From an uncultured Pseudomonadota bacterium (GTDB taxonomy: Bacteria; Pseudomonadota; Alphaproteobacteria; Rs-D84): a stretch of DNA of 8,206 nucleotides. Numbering within the stretch: position 1 is the first letter of the stretch; each line of letters starts with the position of its first letter. The notes under the pieces were generated by a model, which was not told where the DNA came from, did no database searches, and saw nothing but the letters and a program-made list of their open reading frames with translations. Shown piece after piece: positions 1-5,823 of the stretch. The DNA is taken from NCBI GenBank assembly GCA_947165555.1, contig CAMVAR010000024.1, positions 1 through 8,206 of the forward strand. Reading direction: 5' to 3'. A program made the position numbers and the translations under genes.

Positions 1-1560
1 ACATCAAAAACATGGATTGATTATCTGGGGACATGGGTACCGATTGTTATGGGTTTGTTCTTTATTTGGTGGATTTTCCGCGGGATGCGTGGTGGCGCAG
101 GCGGCCTGGGGCGGGCGTTGGTCGGACAAAACCCAACCAAGATTGTAACAGGAAAACCAAAGACAACATTCAAAGATGTTGCCGGAATTGATTCAGAAAA
201 ACAAGAATTGATGGAGATTGTCGATTTCCTGCGTGACAAATCTAAATTTACGGCCGTTGGTGCGCGGGTGCCGCGCGGTGTGTTGTTGGCGGGCGAACCC
301 GGAACCGGTAAAACATTGTTGGCGCGTGCCATCGCAGGCGAGGCAAATGTGCCGTTCTTTGCCGCATCGGGCAGTGATTTTTCCGGTATTATCGTCGGAC
401 TTGGCGTTGCAAAAATCAAAGAAATTTTTGAAATGGCGAAACGTAATGCACCATGCCTTTTGTTTATTGATGAAATTGATGCAATCGGTCAACGGCGCAG
501 TCAAAATTCGTTTAATGACCAAGACCGCGAACAAACGTTGAATCAATTACTGATTGAAATGGATGGGTTTTCGAATGAAACCGGTATTATCGTGATTGGG
601 GCGACAAATCGGCCCGATATGCTGGACCCGGCGTTGTTGCGCCCCGGTCGGTTTGATAGACAGGTACATATTGATTTGCCCGATATGGCGGGACGTCGTG
701 CGATTTTGGAACTGCATGCGAAAAAAATCAAAATACACGAAGATGTAAATCTTGAAAATTTGGCGCGCGGAACGACCGGGTTTTCGGGTGCGGATTTGGA
801 AAACCTGTTGAACGAATCGGCGTTGCATGCCGTGCGCGCAGGACATAAATTGGTCGGTCAAGATGATATAGAAGAGGCGCGTGATAAATTGCTGATGGGC
901 CCGCGCAAGGTTCGTAAAATGCGGCCCGAAGATATAAAACTGACCGCCTATCACGAGGCCGGACATGCGTATATTAGTACCGTATATGCCGATGTTACCG
1001 ACCCCATACACAAGGCGACAATTATCCCACGCGGGCGCGCACTGGGGATGGTGCAACATTTGCCGATTGATGACAAGGTTTCAATGTCTTTGGCCGAAAT
1101 TCGTGCAAACCTGGCCGTTGCGTTGGCGGGGCGCGCGGCCGAAGAAATATTCTTTGGCGCGGATAAAATCACGACCGGGGCGGAATCTGATATTGAAATG
1201 GCGACGCGCCTTGCGCGGCGTTCAATAACCATGGCGGGGTTGTCCAATAAAATTGGACTTGTTGCCATAAACCAGGCGCAAACTTTTGGTTCGCGTGTGC
1301 CGTTGGAAAATGCGTCGGAAAAAACCGCCGAAGTGGTGGATGCCGAAATTCGGGCTTGGTTGGATGCGGCGTATAATGATGCCAAAAAGGTGTTAAGTAA
1401 GAATAAAAACACGGTTGCAAAATTGGCCGAAGAATTGTTAAAGCGCGAAACACTGACCGGTGATGAAATTATGGAAATCGTCGGGAAACGGCCGGCGAAA
1501 AAAACGGTGACCCGGGCGGACAAGGGCGCAACAAAAAAGGCACGCGTTGCAAAAAAATAA
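1..1560 (+). CDS. ftsH: ATP-dependent zinc metalloprotease FtsH (5' end outside window)
   Basis: Membrane-anchored AAA+ protease that unfolds and degrades membrane and short-lived cytoplasmic proteins. The frame is open from base 1, so the start lies upstream. The ATG at 49 sits inside a transmembrane helix (about 34-78, 'WVPIVMGLFFIWWIF') that matches FtsH's second membrane segment. Numbering from that Met: Walker A GEPGTGKT 82-89, with Glu where Pro is usual; Walker B LLFIDEID 137-144; arginine fingers R198 and R201 in LLRPGRFDR; zinc site HEAGH 302-306, with D381 as the likely third ligand. The lysine-rich tail is about 24 residues. The pore loop reads I-I-V-G-L-G instead of the usual M-F-V-G-V-G, so the pore Phe is Ile (I115). 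The segment after Walker B is also shorter and lacks the usual glycine run. The family call is certain. Whether this is the only FtsH or a diverged paralogue cannot be told here. Confidence 0.97.
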   Translation, partial: TSKTWIDYLGTWVPIVMGLFFIWWIFRGMRGGAGGLGRALVGQNPTKIVTGKPKTTFKDVAGIDSEKQELMEIVDFLRDKSKFTAVGARVPRGVLLAGEPGTGKTLLARAIAGEANVPFFAASGSDFSGIIVGLGVAKIKEIFEMAKRNAPCLLFIDEIDAIGQRRSQNSFNDQDREQTLNQLLIEMDGFSNETGIIVIGATNRPDMLDPALLRPGRFDRQVHIDLPDMAGRRAILELHAKKIKIHEDVNLENLARGTTGFSGADLENLLNESALHAVRAGHKLVGQDDIEEARDKLLMGPRKVRKMRPEDIKLTAYHEAGHAYISTVYADVTDPIHKATIIPRGRALGMVQHLPIDDKVSMSLAEIRANLAVALAGRAAEEIFFGADKITTGAESDIEMATRLARRSITMAGLSNKIGLVAINQAQTFGSRVPLENASEKTAEVVDAEIRAWLDAAYNDAKKVLSKNKNTVAKLAEELLKRETLTGDEIMEIVGKRPAKKTVTRADKGATKKARVAKK

Positions 1561-2173
1561 ATTCGAAGTGATAAAAATGGCCCCGGAATTCACCAATTCG
1601 TTATTGGTGTCTGATGGGGCGCGTTGTGTGATTTTTGATGCCTGGGGGCGCGCGGACGCGTGGGAAAAATTACTGGCGCGGCGCGGAATGAGGCCGGTTG
1701 CGATTTATGCGACACATGGGCACGCCGACCATATAAGTGCCGCGCCCGATTTGGCCGCGCGTTATAATATTCCGTGGTTTTTGAACCAATTGGATGTGCC
1801 GCTGGTTTTATGGGGTAATCAAATTCTGGATTTTTGGGGTTTGCCGCGAATTGCCGATGATTTTGTGCGGCCACATGATTTGCGTCCGGGGCGGGTCAAA
1901 ATTTTGGATGATATAGATATGGAAATTATCGCGTCGCCCGGTCATTCGTTGGGCGGGGTAATGTTTTACTTTCCGGAATATAAAATTTTACTGACCGGCG
2001 ATACCATTTTCCGTGACGGGGTGGGGCGAACCGATTTGCCGGGTGGTGATGAAAAAGTGTTGCGACAATCTATTGCGAATTTGATGGCGCGCGATTTGCC
2101 CGATGACACACATTTGATTCACGGTCATGGCGACGATTCTATAATGGGCGCGGTTAAATCTGTATTCTGTTGA
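1547..2173 (+). CDS. Metallo-beta-lactamase-fold hydrolase, YcbL/glyoxalase II-like
   Basis: A cytoplasmic metal-dependent hydrolase of 208 residues, close to the length of E. coli YcbL. The seven expected metal ligands are present: H57, H59, D61 and H62 in THGHADH, H133 in SPGHSLGG, D152 in TGDTIF, and H194 in HGHG. The stretch GDTIFRDGVGRTDLPGGD is typical of the YcbL/glyoxalase-II branch, but the substrate (hydroxyacyl-thioesters are usual) cannot be read from sequence. The usual 'DPG' after the second strand is D31-A-W-G. The proposed start is TTG at 1547: AAAGG lies six bases upstream, and this start keeps the first beta strand that leads into 'APEFTNSLLV'. ATG 1577 is the alternative. 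With the TTG start the gene overlaps ftsH by 14 bases, which suggests one mRNA and translational coupling. The stop is TGA at 2171-2173. Confidence 0.88.
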   Translation: MQKNKFEVIKMAPEFTNSLLVSDGARCVIFDAWGRADAWEKLLARRGMRPVAIYATHGHADHISAAPDLAARYNIPWFLNQLDVPLVLWGNQILDFWGLPRIADDFVRPHDLRPGRVKILDDIDMEIIASPGHSLGGVMFYFPEYKILLTGDTIFRDGVGRTDLPGGDEKVLRQSIANLMARDLPDDTHLIHGHGDDSIMGAVKSVFC

Positions 2174-2197
2174 CATTACCGCAAATTGTGCTATGTT
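2170..2197 (+). promoter_or_regulatory. Promoter of the ACP/cysteine-rich cassette
   Basis: A perfect -35 TTGACA (2170-2175) is followed by a 16-base spacer and a -10 TATGTT (2192-2197, four of six consensus). The -10 is preceded by TGC, which makes an extended -10 (TGn). The -35 box contains the TGA stop codon of the upstream hydrolase gene. The expected transcription start is near 2204, giving a leader of about 18 bases that holds the Shine-Dalgarno site. Assigned by eye from consensus; no transcript data. Confidence 0.72.
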
Positions 2198-2210
2198 TTT
2201 TTCTGGAACC

Positions 2211-2221
2211 AAGGTACAAGC
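2211..2221 (+). promoter_or_regulatory. Shine-Dalgarno site fixing the ACP-fusion start
   Basis: AAGG (2211-2214) lies seven bases before ATG 2222. The same frame is open further upstream to a possible TTG at 2186, but that would add 12 residues unlike any ACP and lies upstream of the predicted transcription start. ATG 2222 gives a normal ACP N-terminus (MTYNEILKQIRPII). Confidence 0.75.
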
Positions 2222-2869
2222 ATGACATACAATGAAATATTAAAACAAATTCGGCCGATTATTGCAAAACAATTAAATGTTGAATTGCGCGATGTAAAAC
2301 CGTCTGTGAACATTAGTCGCGATTTGGGGGCGGATTCCCTGGATGCGTTAGAATTGGTGTGGGCGGTTGAACAACAATTTAATGTTAAAATTTCCGATGA
2401 TGACACAATAAATATTTTCACGGTTGACGATATGGTGAAATTGGTTTGGCAAAAGGTTGACCCACATGGCGCAGAAAAATATAAATCTGGGGATAAGAAG
2501 ACACAAACCCAGGTGCGTTTTGGCGTGCCCGGATATGGTTTTTTGTCCTGTGGGTATTTGCCGAATGATGAAATATATGATTATCTGAAAAAATTAAGCA
2601 AACAAGATTTAGATCAACGGCATTGTGCGCGGTATGGTTTTTCATTTACGGGGTATCCATCGTATGATGGGCGTTTTAAGCAAAATTTGATTATAGAATC
2701 CATTATCGAAAACGGCGTATGCAGTGTGTATGGACTGAACCCGTTATGTGGTGCACGCACCGGCCATGGATGTTTCCGCAAATTAAAACGGGGGGAATGT
2801 AAAGACCCATTTGTCATAGAAAACATCGGTAAAGTTTTCTGGCCCGACAAATATGGAAAACAAAAATAG
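2222..2869 (+). CDS. Acyl carrier protein fused to a cysteine-rich domain of unknown function
   Basis: A 215-residue protein. Residues 1-78 are a complete acyl carrier protein: helix I MTYNEILKQI, then the attachment motif DLGADSLD with S39 as the expected 4'-phosphopantetheine serine, then an acidic helix II and III. A short charged linker (about 79-97) leads to a domain (about 98-215) with Cys at 110, 135, 167, 176, 184 and 193. It ends in DPFVIENIGKVFWPDKYGKQ. This second domain is shared with the next two genes, but I recognise no described family. It has no signal peptide or membrane helix, so both parts should be cytoplasmic. An ACP joined to such a domain suggests that an acyl or peptidyl group on S39 is presented to it, or that ACP serves as a docking tag; both ideas are inference. 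The reading frame is continuous, so the fusion is not a visible frameshift artefact. First gene of the cassette. Confidence 0.88.
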   Translation: MTYNEILKQIRPIIAKQLNVELRDVKPSVNISRDLGADSLDALELVWAVEQQFNVKISDDDTINIFTVDDMVKLVWQKVDPHGAEKYKSGDKKTQTQVRFGVPGYGFLSCGYLPNDEIYDYLKKLSKQDLDQRHCARYGFSFTGYPSYDGRFKQNLIIESIIENGVCSVYGLNPLCGARTGHGCFRKLKRGECKDPFVIENIGKVFWPDKYGKQK

Positions 2870-2880
2870 AGGGACATAAG

Positions 2881-3276
2881 ATGTCAAAAGAAAAACGTTA
2901 TGATGTATGTTTAAAAAGCCCGGAGGATACCGCAAACGGTAAACAAATGACAAAGGCCGAGTTTGAAAAATACCTTAAAGAACTCAGTGAAACCTATGGT
3001 AAAATACCGCAAGATTCATGTTTGTATTCGTTTTTTGCGTGTTTTACTGCGTACGACAAAATGACTGTAAATTTAGGCGAACAATGGAATCGTAAAAATA
3101 ATTCTATCAAAGTATCTGAGGGTTGGATTAATATTGGAATATATATTAAAAACTGTGGTAAATGTCATCAAAGCAAATGTATCAAGAATATCCAAAATGG
3201 AAAATGTGTAGATGATTTTGTTTGCAACATCATAGGTATAAAACTGTTTCCAGAACAATATGAAAAACAAAGATAA
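2881..3276 (+). CDS. Small cysteine-rich protein, standalone paralogue of the ACP-fused domain
   Basis: A 131-residue, lysine-rich, probably cytoplasmic protein of unknown function. It starts at ATG 2881 behind GAGGGA (2869-2874), which overlaps the stop of the preceding gene and suggests coupled translation. Residues 26-36 (AEFEKYLKELS) align with EIYDYLKKLS of the ACP fusion. Both are followed by a Cys, an aromatic stretch ending in a Tyr, a variable loop, and the cysteine cluster. Cysteines are at 10, 47, 54, 92, 95, 100, 109 and 115. The shared core is C95-x4-C100-x8-C109, then DDF and the tail IGIKLFPEQYEKQR. It has no ACP domain. Two sample lines of the gene have only about 27-30% GC, well below its flanks. 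The spaced cysteines could bind zinc or another metal (inference). No known family recognised. Confidence 0.85.
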   Translation: MSKEKRYDVCLKSPEDTANGKQMTKAEFEKYLKELSETYGKIPQDSCLYSFFACFTAYDKMTVNLGEQWNRKNNSIKVSEGWINIGIYIKNCGKCHQSKCIKNIQNGKCVDDFVCNIIGIKLFPEQYEKQR

Positions 3277-3294
3277 AAAAGAAAAGGATGAAAA

Positions 3295-3744
3295 ATGGCA
3301 AAAAAATTCGTAATGATTCAAAACTTTGCTTATAACCGTTATACACCGGACTATAGTGGTCGTCCAACGCAAATAAATGTTGGGTCGGTAACCGAAGAAT
3401 TTCAGAAAAAATTTATTGAATGTATGCGGAACTGTAAACCCGTGGACGGCAACAGATTCCATTGTGGATTCAATGTATATTATGATGATAATACGGCATT
3501 TGAAGTAAGACCTGATCGTTTGCATCCCGCGGTTGAATGGAAACCAGCTAAAGGCATAAACCAGGCGGAAAAGGACGAAATGGTTATTGTAATGTATCCT
3601 TGTGTGTTGAAAGATACTGATTGTGTTGCGACTTGTTGGCATGATTGTCCGGTATGCATTGCGTCTGGCAAATGTCCATCGCCGTTTATCCGGAAATATA
3701 TCGGTAAAGTTTTTTTCCCTGACCAATACGGAAAACAGCGTTAA
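3295..3744 (+). CDS. Small cysteine-rich protein, second standalone paralogue
   Basis: A 149-residue protein of unknown function, last in the cassette. AAAGGA (3283-3288) lies six bases before ATG 3295. Order of parts: a basic, aromatic N-terminus with no clear signal peptide; a helix-like stretch (about 32-48, TEEFQKKFIECMRNC) at the place of the AEFEKYLKELS helix in the preceding paralogue; FHCGFNVYYDD (56-65); then a cluster with Cys at 103, 110, 114, 118, 121 and 127. The shared core is C114-x3-C118-x8-C127, followed by PSPFIRKYIGKVFFPDQYGK. The tail is closest to that of the ACP fusion (IGKVF[FW]PD[QK]YGKQ), while the body has diverged. Metal binding is plausible but inferred. The gene ends just before a strong hairpin terminator. 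Confidence 0.86.
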   Translation: MAKKFVMIQNFAYNRYTPDYSGRPTQINVGSVTEEFQKKFIECMRNCKPVDGNRFHCGFNVYYDDNTAFEVRPDRLHPAVEWKPAKGINQAEKDEMVIVMYPCVLKDTDCVATCWHDCPVCIASGKCPSPFIRKYIGKVFFPDQYGKQR

Positions 3745-3752
3745 AAACAAAC

Positions 3753-3773
3753 CCCGAAGAAATTCGGGTTTTT
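3753..3773 (+). terminator. Two-way intrinsic terminator between the cassette and prmC
   Basis: CCCGAA (3753-3758), loop GAAA (3759-3762) and TTCGGG (3763-3768) form a six-base-pair stem capped by a GNRA-type tetraloop, followed by TTTTT (3769-3773). Read on the minus strand, the same stem is followed by GTTTGTTTTT, so it can also end prmC transcripts arriving from the other side. The T-run overlaps the prmC stop codon (3772-3774). Confidence 0.85.
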
Positions 3774-4536
3774 AAATTGTAAATATCAATACCCGCGTGA
3801 TGCCGGACAAATCTTTTTCGGCGCGGTTGAATTGCCAACCCGCGGATTCAAATATCTTTTTAACGGCCGCCATTTGCCCCGCACCAATTTCCAGGTATAT
3901 TTTACCGTTCGGTTTTATCCAATTCCGTGCGTTGGTTGCAATTTGTTCGTATGCGGCCAATCCCTGGTTTTTCGCGTACAGTGCGCATTTTGGGTCGTGC
4001 ATTGCGCCCGCATCAACACGCGTGTCACCGATTGCAATGTATGGCGGATTTGAAACGATAATATCAAATTTTTCGCGTACCGCGCGTTGCGTGCCAAAAG
4101 ACGCGCGCACAATTTTTATTTTATTTGATAAATCAAATTTTTTTATGTTTCGGCGGGCAACCCGAATTGCGCCACGTGACACGTCAATCGCGGTGCCGGT
4201 TGCACCATGAATATTTTTTACCAACGATATAATAATGCATCCCGTGCCGGTTCCCAAATCCAGTATTCTTGGCCGTTGCGGATTGTCGGCAATGACCGCG
4301 GCAACCAATGTTTCGGTGTCGGGTCGCGGGTCCAATGTATATTTATTTGTATAAAATGGCAATCCGTAAAACCATTTTTGATGAATTATTTTGGCAACCG
4401 GCACCCCGCGGCGCAATGCACGTGCCATGCGCCAAACGCGAATGCGCGATGGATTTTTGATGTTGTCGGTAATAATTCGTGCGGCGCGAATACCCCCGGC
4501 ATCCTGTAAAATTTCAAAGGCTTGATTTATGTTCAC
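3772..4536 (-). CDS. prmC: Peptide chain release factor N5-glutamine methyltransferase PrmC
   Basis: Uses S-adenosylmethionine to methylate the glutamine of the GGQ motif in release factors RF1 and RF2, in the cytoplasm. Of its 254 residues, about 1-60 are a short helical N-terminal domain that contacts the release factor. PRPDTE (70-75) marks the PrmC branch, DLGTGTGC (93-100) is the S-adenosylmethionine loop, and NPPY (163-166) is the catalytic motif that binds the glutamine. It is somewhat shorter than E. coli PrmC (277), mainly at the N-terminus. The start is GTG at 4536-4534: no upstream in-frame ATG is available, and the first downstream Met is residue 37. No Shine-Dalgarno site precedes it, and the predicted transcription start coincides with the GTG, so the mRNA may be leaderless. 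It is not next to prfA here. It converges on the cassette and diverges from the M23 peptidase gene. Confidence 0.95.
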   Translation of the reverse strand: MNINQAFEILQDAGGIRAARIITDNIKNPSRIRVWRMARALRRGVPVAKIIHQKWFYGLPFYTNKYTLDPRPDTETLVAAVIADNPQRPRILDLGTGTGCIIISLVKNIHGATGTAIDVSRGAIRVARRNIKKFDLSNKIKIVRASFGTQRAVREKFDIIVSNPPYIAIGDTRVDAGAMHDPKCALYAKNQGLAAYEQIATNARNWIKPNGKIYLEIGAGQMAAVKKIFESAGWQFNRAEKDLSGITRVLIFTI

Positions 4537-4550
4537 AAAAATATTATAAT
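4522..4550 (+). promoter_or_regulatory. Promoter of the M23 peptidase gene (overlaps the prmC promoter)
   Basis: TTGATT (4522-4527), a 17-base spacer and a perfect TATAAT (4545-4550). The start of transcription is expected at about 4557-4558, which is the A of the ATG start, so the transcript would have little or no leader. The -35 box lies inside the first codons of prmC on the other strand. Confidence 0.72.
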
Positions 4551-4571
4551 GTGCGCCATGGAAAAAGTAAA
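4543..4571 (-). promoter_or_regulatory. Promoter of prmC (overlaps the M23 promoter)
   Basis: On the minus strand, TTTACT (4571-4566), a 17-base spacer and a perfect TATAAT (4548-4543). The expected start is near 4536, the first base of the GTG start codon. The two -10 boxes share the perfect palindrome ATTATAAT (4543-4550), so the two promoters probably cannot be occupied at once. The -35 box lies inside the M23 coding region. Confidence 0.66.
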
Positions 4572-5823
4572 ATATAAAAATCTGGGGCGGATAGTTTTAT
4601 GGATTGCGGCGGTTGTTGCAATTGTTGCTGTTATAATCGTTATTGTACGCGGTGTGACGCGTGGTGGTGCGGGGGATGATGTCGCATCGGTGGCTGACGA
4701 TACAACCGTGGTGGATGTTGTTGCCGGTGATACATTGTCCAAGATTTTGTCCCAATATGGATTTAATGGAAATGATGTTAATGCAATTGACCGGGTTCTG
4801 CGTGACCGTGCGGGAATTAGTGGTTTGCGGGCGGACCGGGATAAAATTGAATTTGTTCGCGCCGGTGGGACAGATTCGCCAATTACCAAGATTACAATTT
4901 TACCGGGGCCATGGCGTCGGGTGGAATTAACATGTAATGATGCGGGTGTCTGGGAATGTAACCCGGTTGATATTGAACGCGATGTCAGGATGGTCTATCG
5001 CCAGGGTGAAATTTTGGATGGCGACAGTTTTTACCTGGCCGGTACGCGCGCGGGGATTCCCGCGGGAATATTGGCCGATGTTTACGATTTGTGGGCGTTT
5101 GAAATGGACTTTGAACGCGATGTGCGGGCCGGTCAGAAGTTTTCGGTTGTCTATGAAGAAAACTATGCCAATGATAAAAAGGTGGATAACGGTGCCGTTA
5201 TGGTCGTGTCTTTTGATGCATTGCGCGGAAATGTTAAAATGTATCGTTTCCGCAAGGCTGATAAAACCGTTGGATACTATGACCCGAATGGAAATGGGGC
5301 AATAAAATCATTAAAACGTACCCCAATCAATAATGCCAAAATTACCAGCAGTTTTTCAACGCGGCGCAAACACCCCGTTTTGGGATTTACCCGTGCGCAC
5401 AAAGGGGTTGATTTTCGTGCGCCAACCGGAACGCCGATTCCGGCGGCCGGTGCGGGGCGCGTTGTTGCGCGCGGATTTAATCGTGGACATGGTAATTTTG
5501 TGAAAATTCGACACAACGGTTCGTTTGAAACACTGTATGCGCACATGTCAAAATTTGCCAAAAATGTTAATGTTGGAACCGTCGTTAAACAGGGACAAAT
5601 CATTGGATATGCCGGTTCGACGGGGATGTCAACGGGGCCGCATTTACACTATGAAATTATCAAAGACGGCAAACACGTGAACCCGATGACGGTTAAATTG
5701 CCGGCGATAAATAACCTGGACGCGCCCAATAAACAGCGATTTATGGAATATCGTCAGCAATTGGATGCCAAAATTGAGGCGTTGGTTAATAATCCTGATG
5801 GGTTCTTTAAAATGAACGATTAA
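4558..5823 (+). CDS. Membrane-anchored M23 (LytM) peptidoglycan endopeptidase, MepM-like
   Basis: Probably cuts peptide cross-links in peptidoglycan to allow wall growth. Of its 421 residues, about 1-10 are basic and cytoplasmic, and 11-30 form one hydrophobic helix (an uncleaved anchor is likely). Residues about 51-101 look like a degenerate LysM/OapA-type module (VVAGDTLSKILSQYGF), followed by a beta-rich middle domain. The LytM domain spans about 257-380 with a complete zinc and catalytic set: H281 and D285 in HKGVD, H329 in YAHM, and H362 and H364 in PHLHYE. Length and order match MepM (YebA) of E. coli, though the exact bond cut is not readable. ATG 4558 is preferred over ATG 4549 because the predicted transcript begins at about 4557-4558; neither has a Shine-Dalgarno site. 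Its stop directly abuts the stop of polA on the opposite strand. Confidence 0.92.
   Translation: MEKVKYKNLGRIVLWIAAVVAIVAVIIVIVRGVTRGGAGDDVASVADDTTVVDVVAGDTLSKILSQYGFNGNDVNAIDRVLRDRAGISGLRADRDKIEFVRAGGTDSPITKITILPGPWRRVELTCNDAGVWECNPVDIERDVRMVYRQGEILDGDSFYLAGTRAGIPAGILADVYDLWAFEMDFERDVRAGQKFSVVYEENYANDKKVDNGAVMVVSFDALRGNVKMYRFRKADKTVGYYDPNGNGAIKSLKRTPINNAKITSSFSTRRKHPVLGFTRAHKGVDFRAPTGTPIPAAGAGRVVARGFNRGHGNFVKIRHNGSFETLYAHMSKFAKNVNVGTVVKQGQIIGYAGSTGMSTGPHLHYEIIKDGKHVNPMTVKLPAINNLDAPNKQRFMEYRQQLDAKIEALVNNPDGFFKMND

Larger units (their letters stand above)
2170..3773 (+). other. Three-gene ACP/cysteine-rich transcription unit
   Basis: A promoter at 2170-2197, three co-directional genes (2222-2869, 2881-3276, 3295-3744) and a hairpin terminator at 3753-3773 form a self-contained unit. 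The gaps between genes are 11 and 18 bases, and each gene has its own purine-rich ribosome site. The three products share a cysteine-rich domain and a nearly identical C-terminal tail, so the unit probably arose by duplication. Base content is lower than in flanking genes by hand count of single 60-base lines: 2341-2400 about 38% GC, 3061-3120 about 30%, 3121-3180 about 27%, 3361-3420 about 35%, against 55% at 781-840 in ftsH. Function unknown. Confidence 0.7.

Noticed and set aside
49..51. ATG at 49 as the start of ftsH
   Set aside because: It lies in the middle of the second membrane helix, and the same frame is open to base 1 with typical FtsH residues (WIDYLGTWVPIV). The true start is outside the window.
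547..1523. Minus-strand open frames of 170 and 190 codons inside ftsH
   Set aside because: They are antisense to a fully conserved coding region, have no family features, and arise from the codon bias of ftsH.
2171..2221. Possible TGA readthrough or recoding that joins the hydrolase to the ACP fusion (same frame, no other stop between)
   Set aside because: The hydrolase already has a normal family length. A good promoter and Shine-Dalgarno site explain a separate start at 2222, Trp is encoded by TGG elsewhere, and no gene in the window contains an internal TGA.
3154..3660. CxxC pairs in the standalone proteins (C92-G-K-C95; C118-P-V-C121) as thioredoxin-like active sites
   Set aside because: The pairs are not at equivalent positions, are absent from the ACP-fused paralogue, and lack the surrounding thioredoxin fold signals. 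Only the C-x(3,4,7)-C-x8-C core is shared.
3073..3750. Long minus-strand open frame (225 codons) opposite the two standalone cysteine-rich genes
   Set aside because: The plus-strand products are clear paralogues with conserved cysteines and good ribosome sites. The antisense product has no recognisable domain and runs through the terminator, so it is a shadow.
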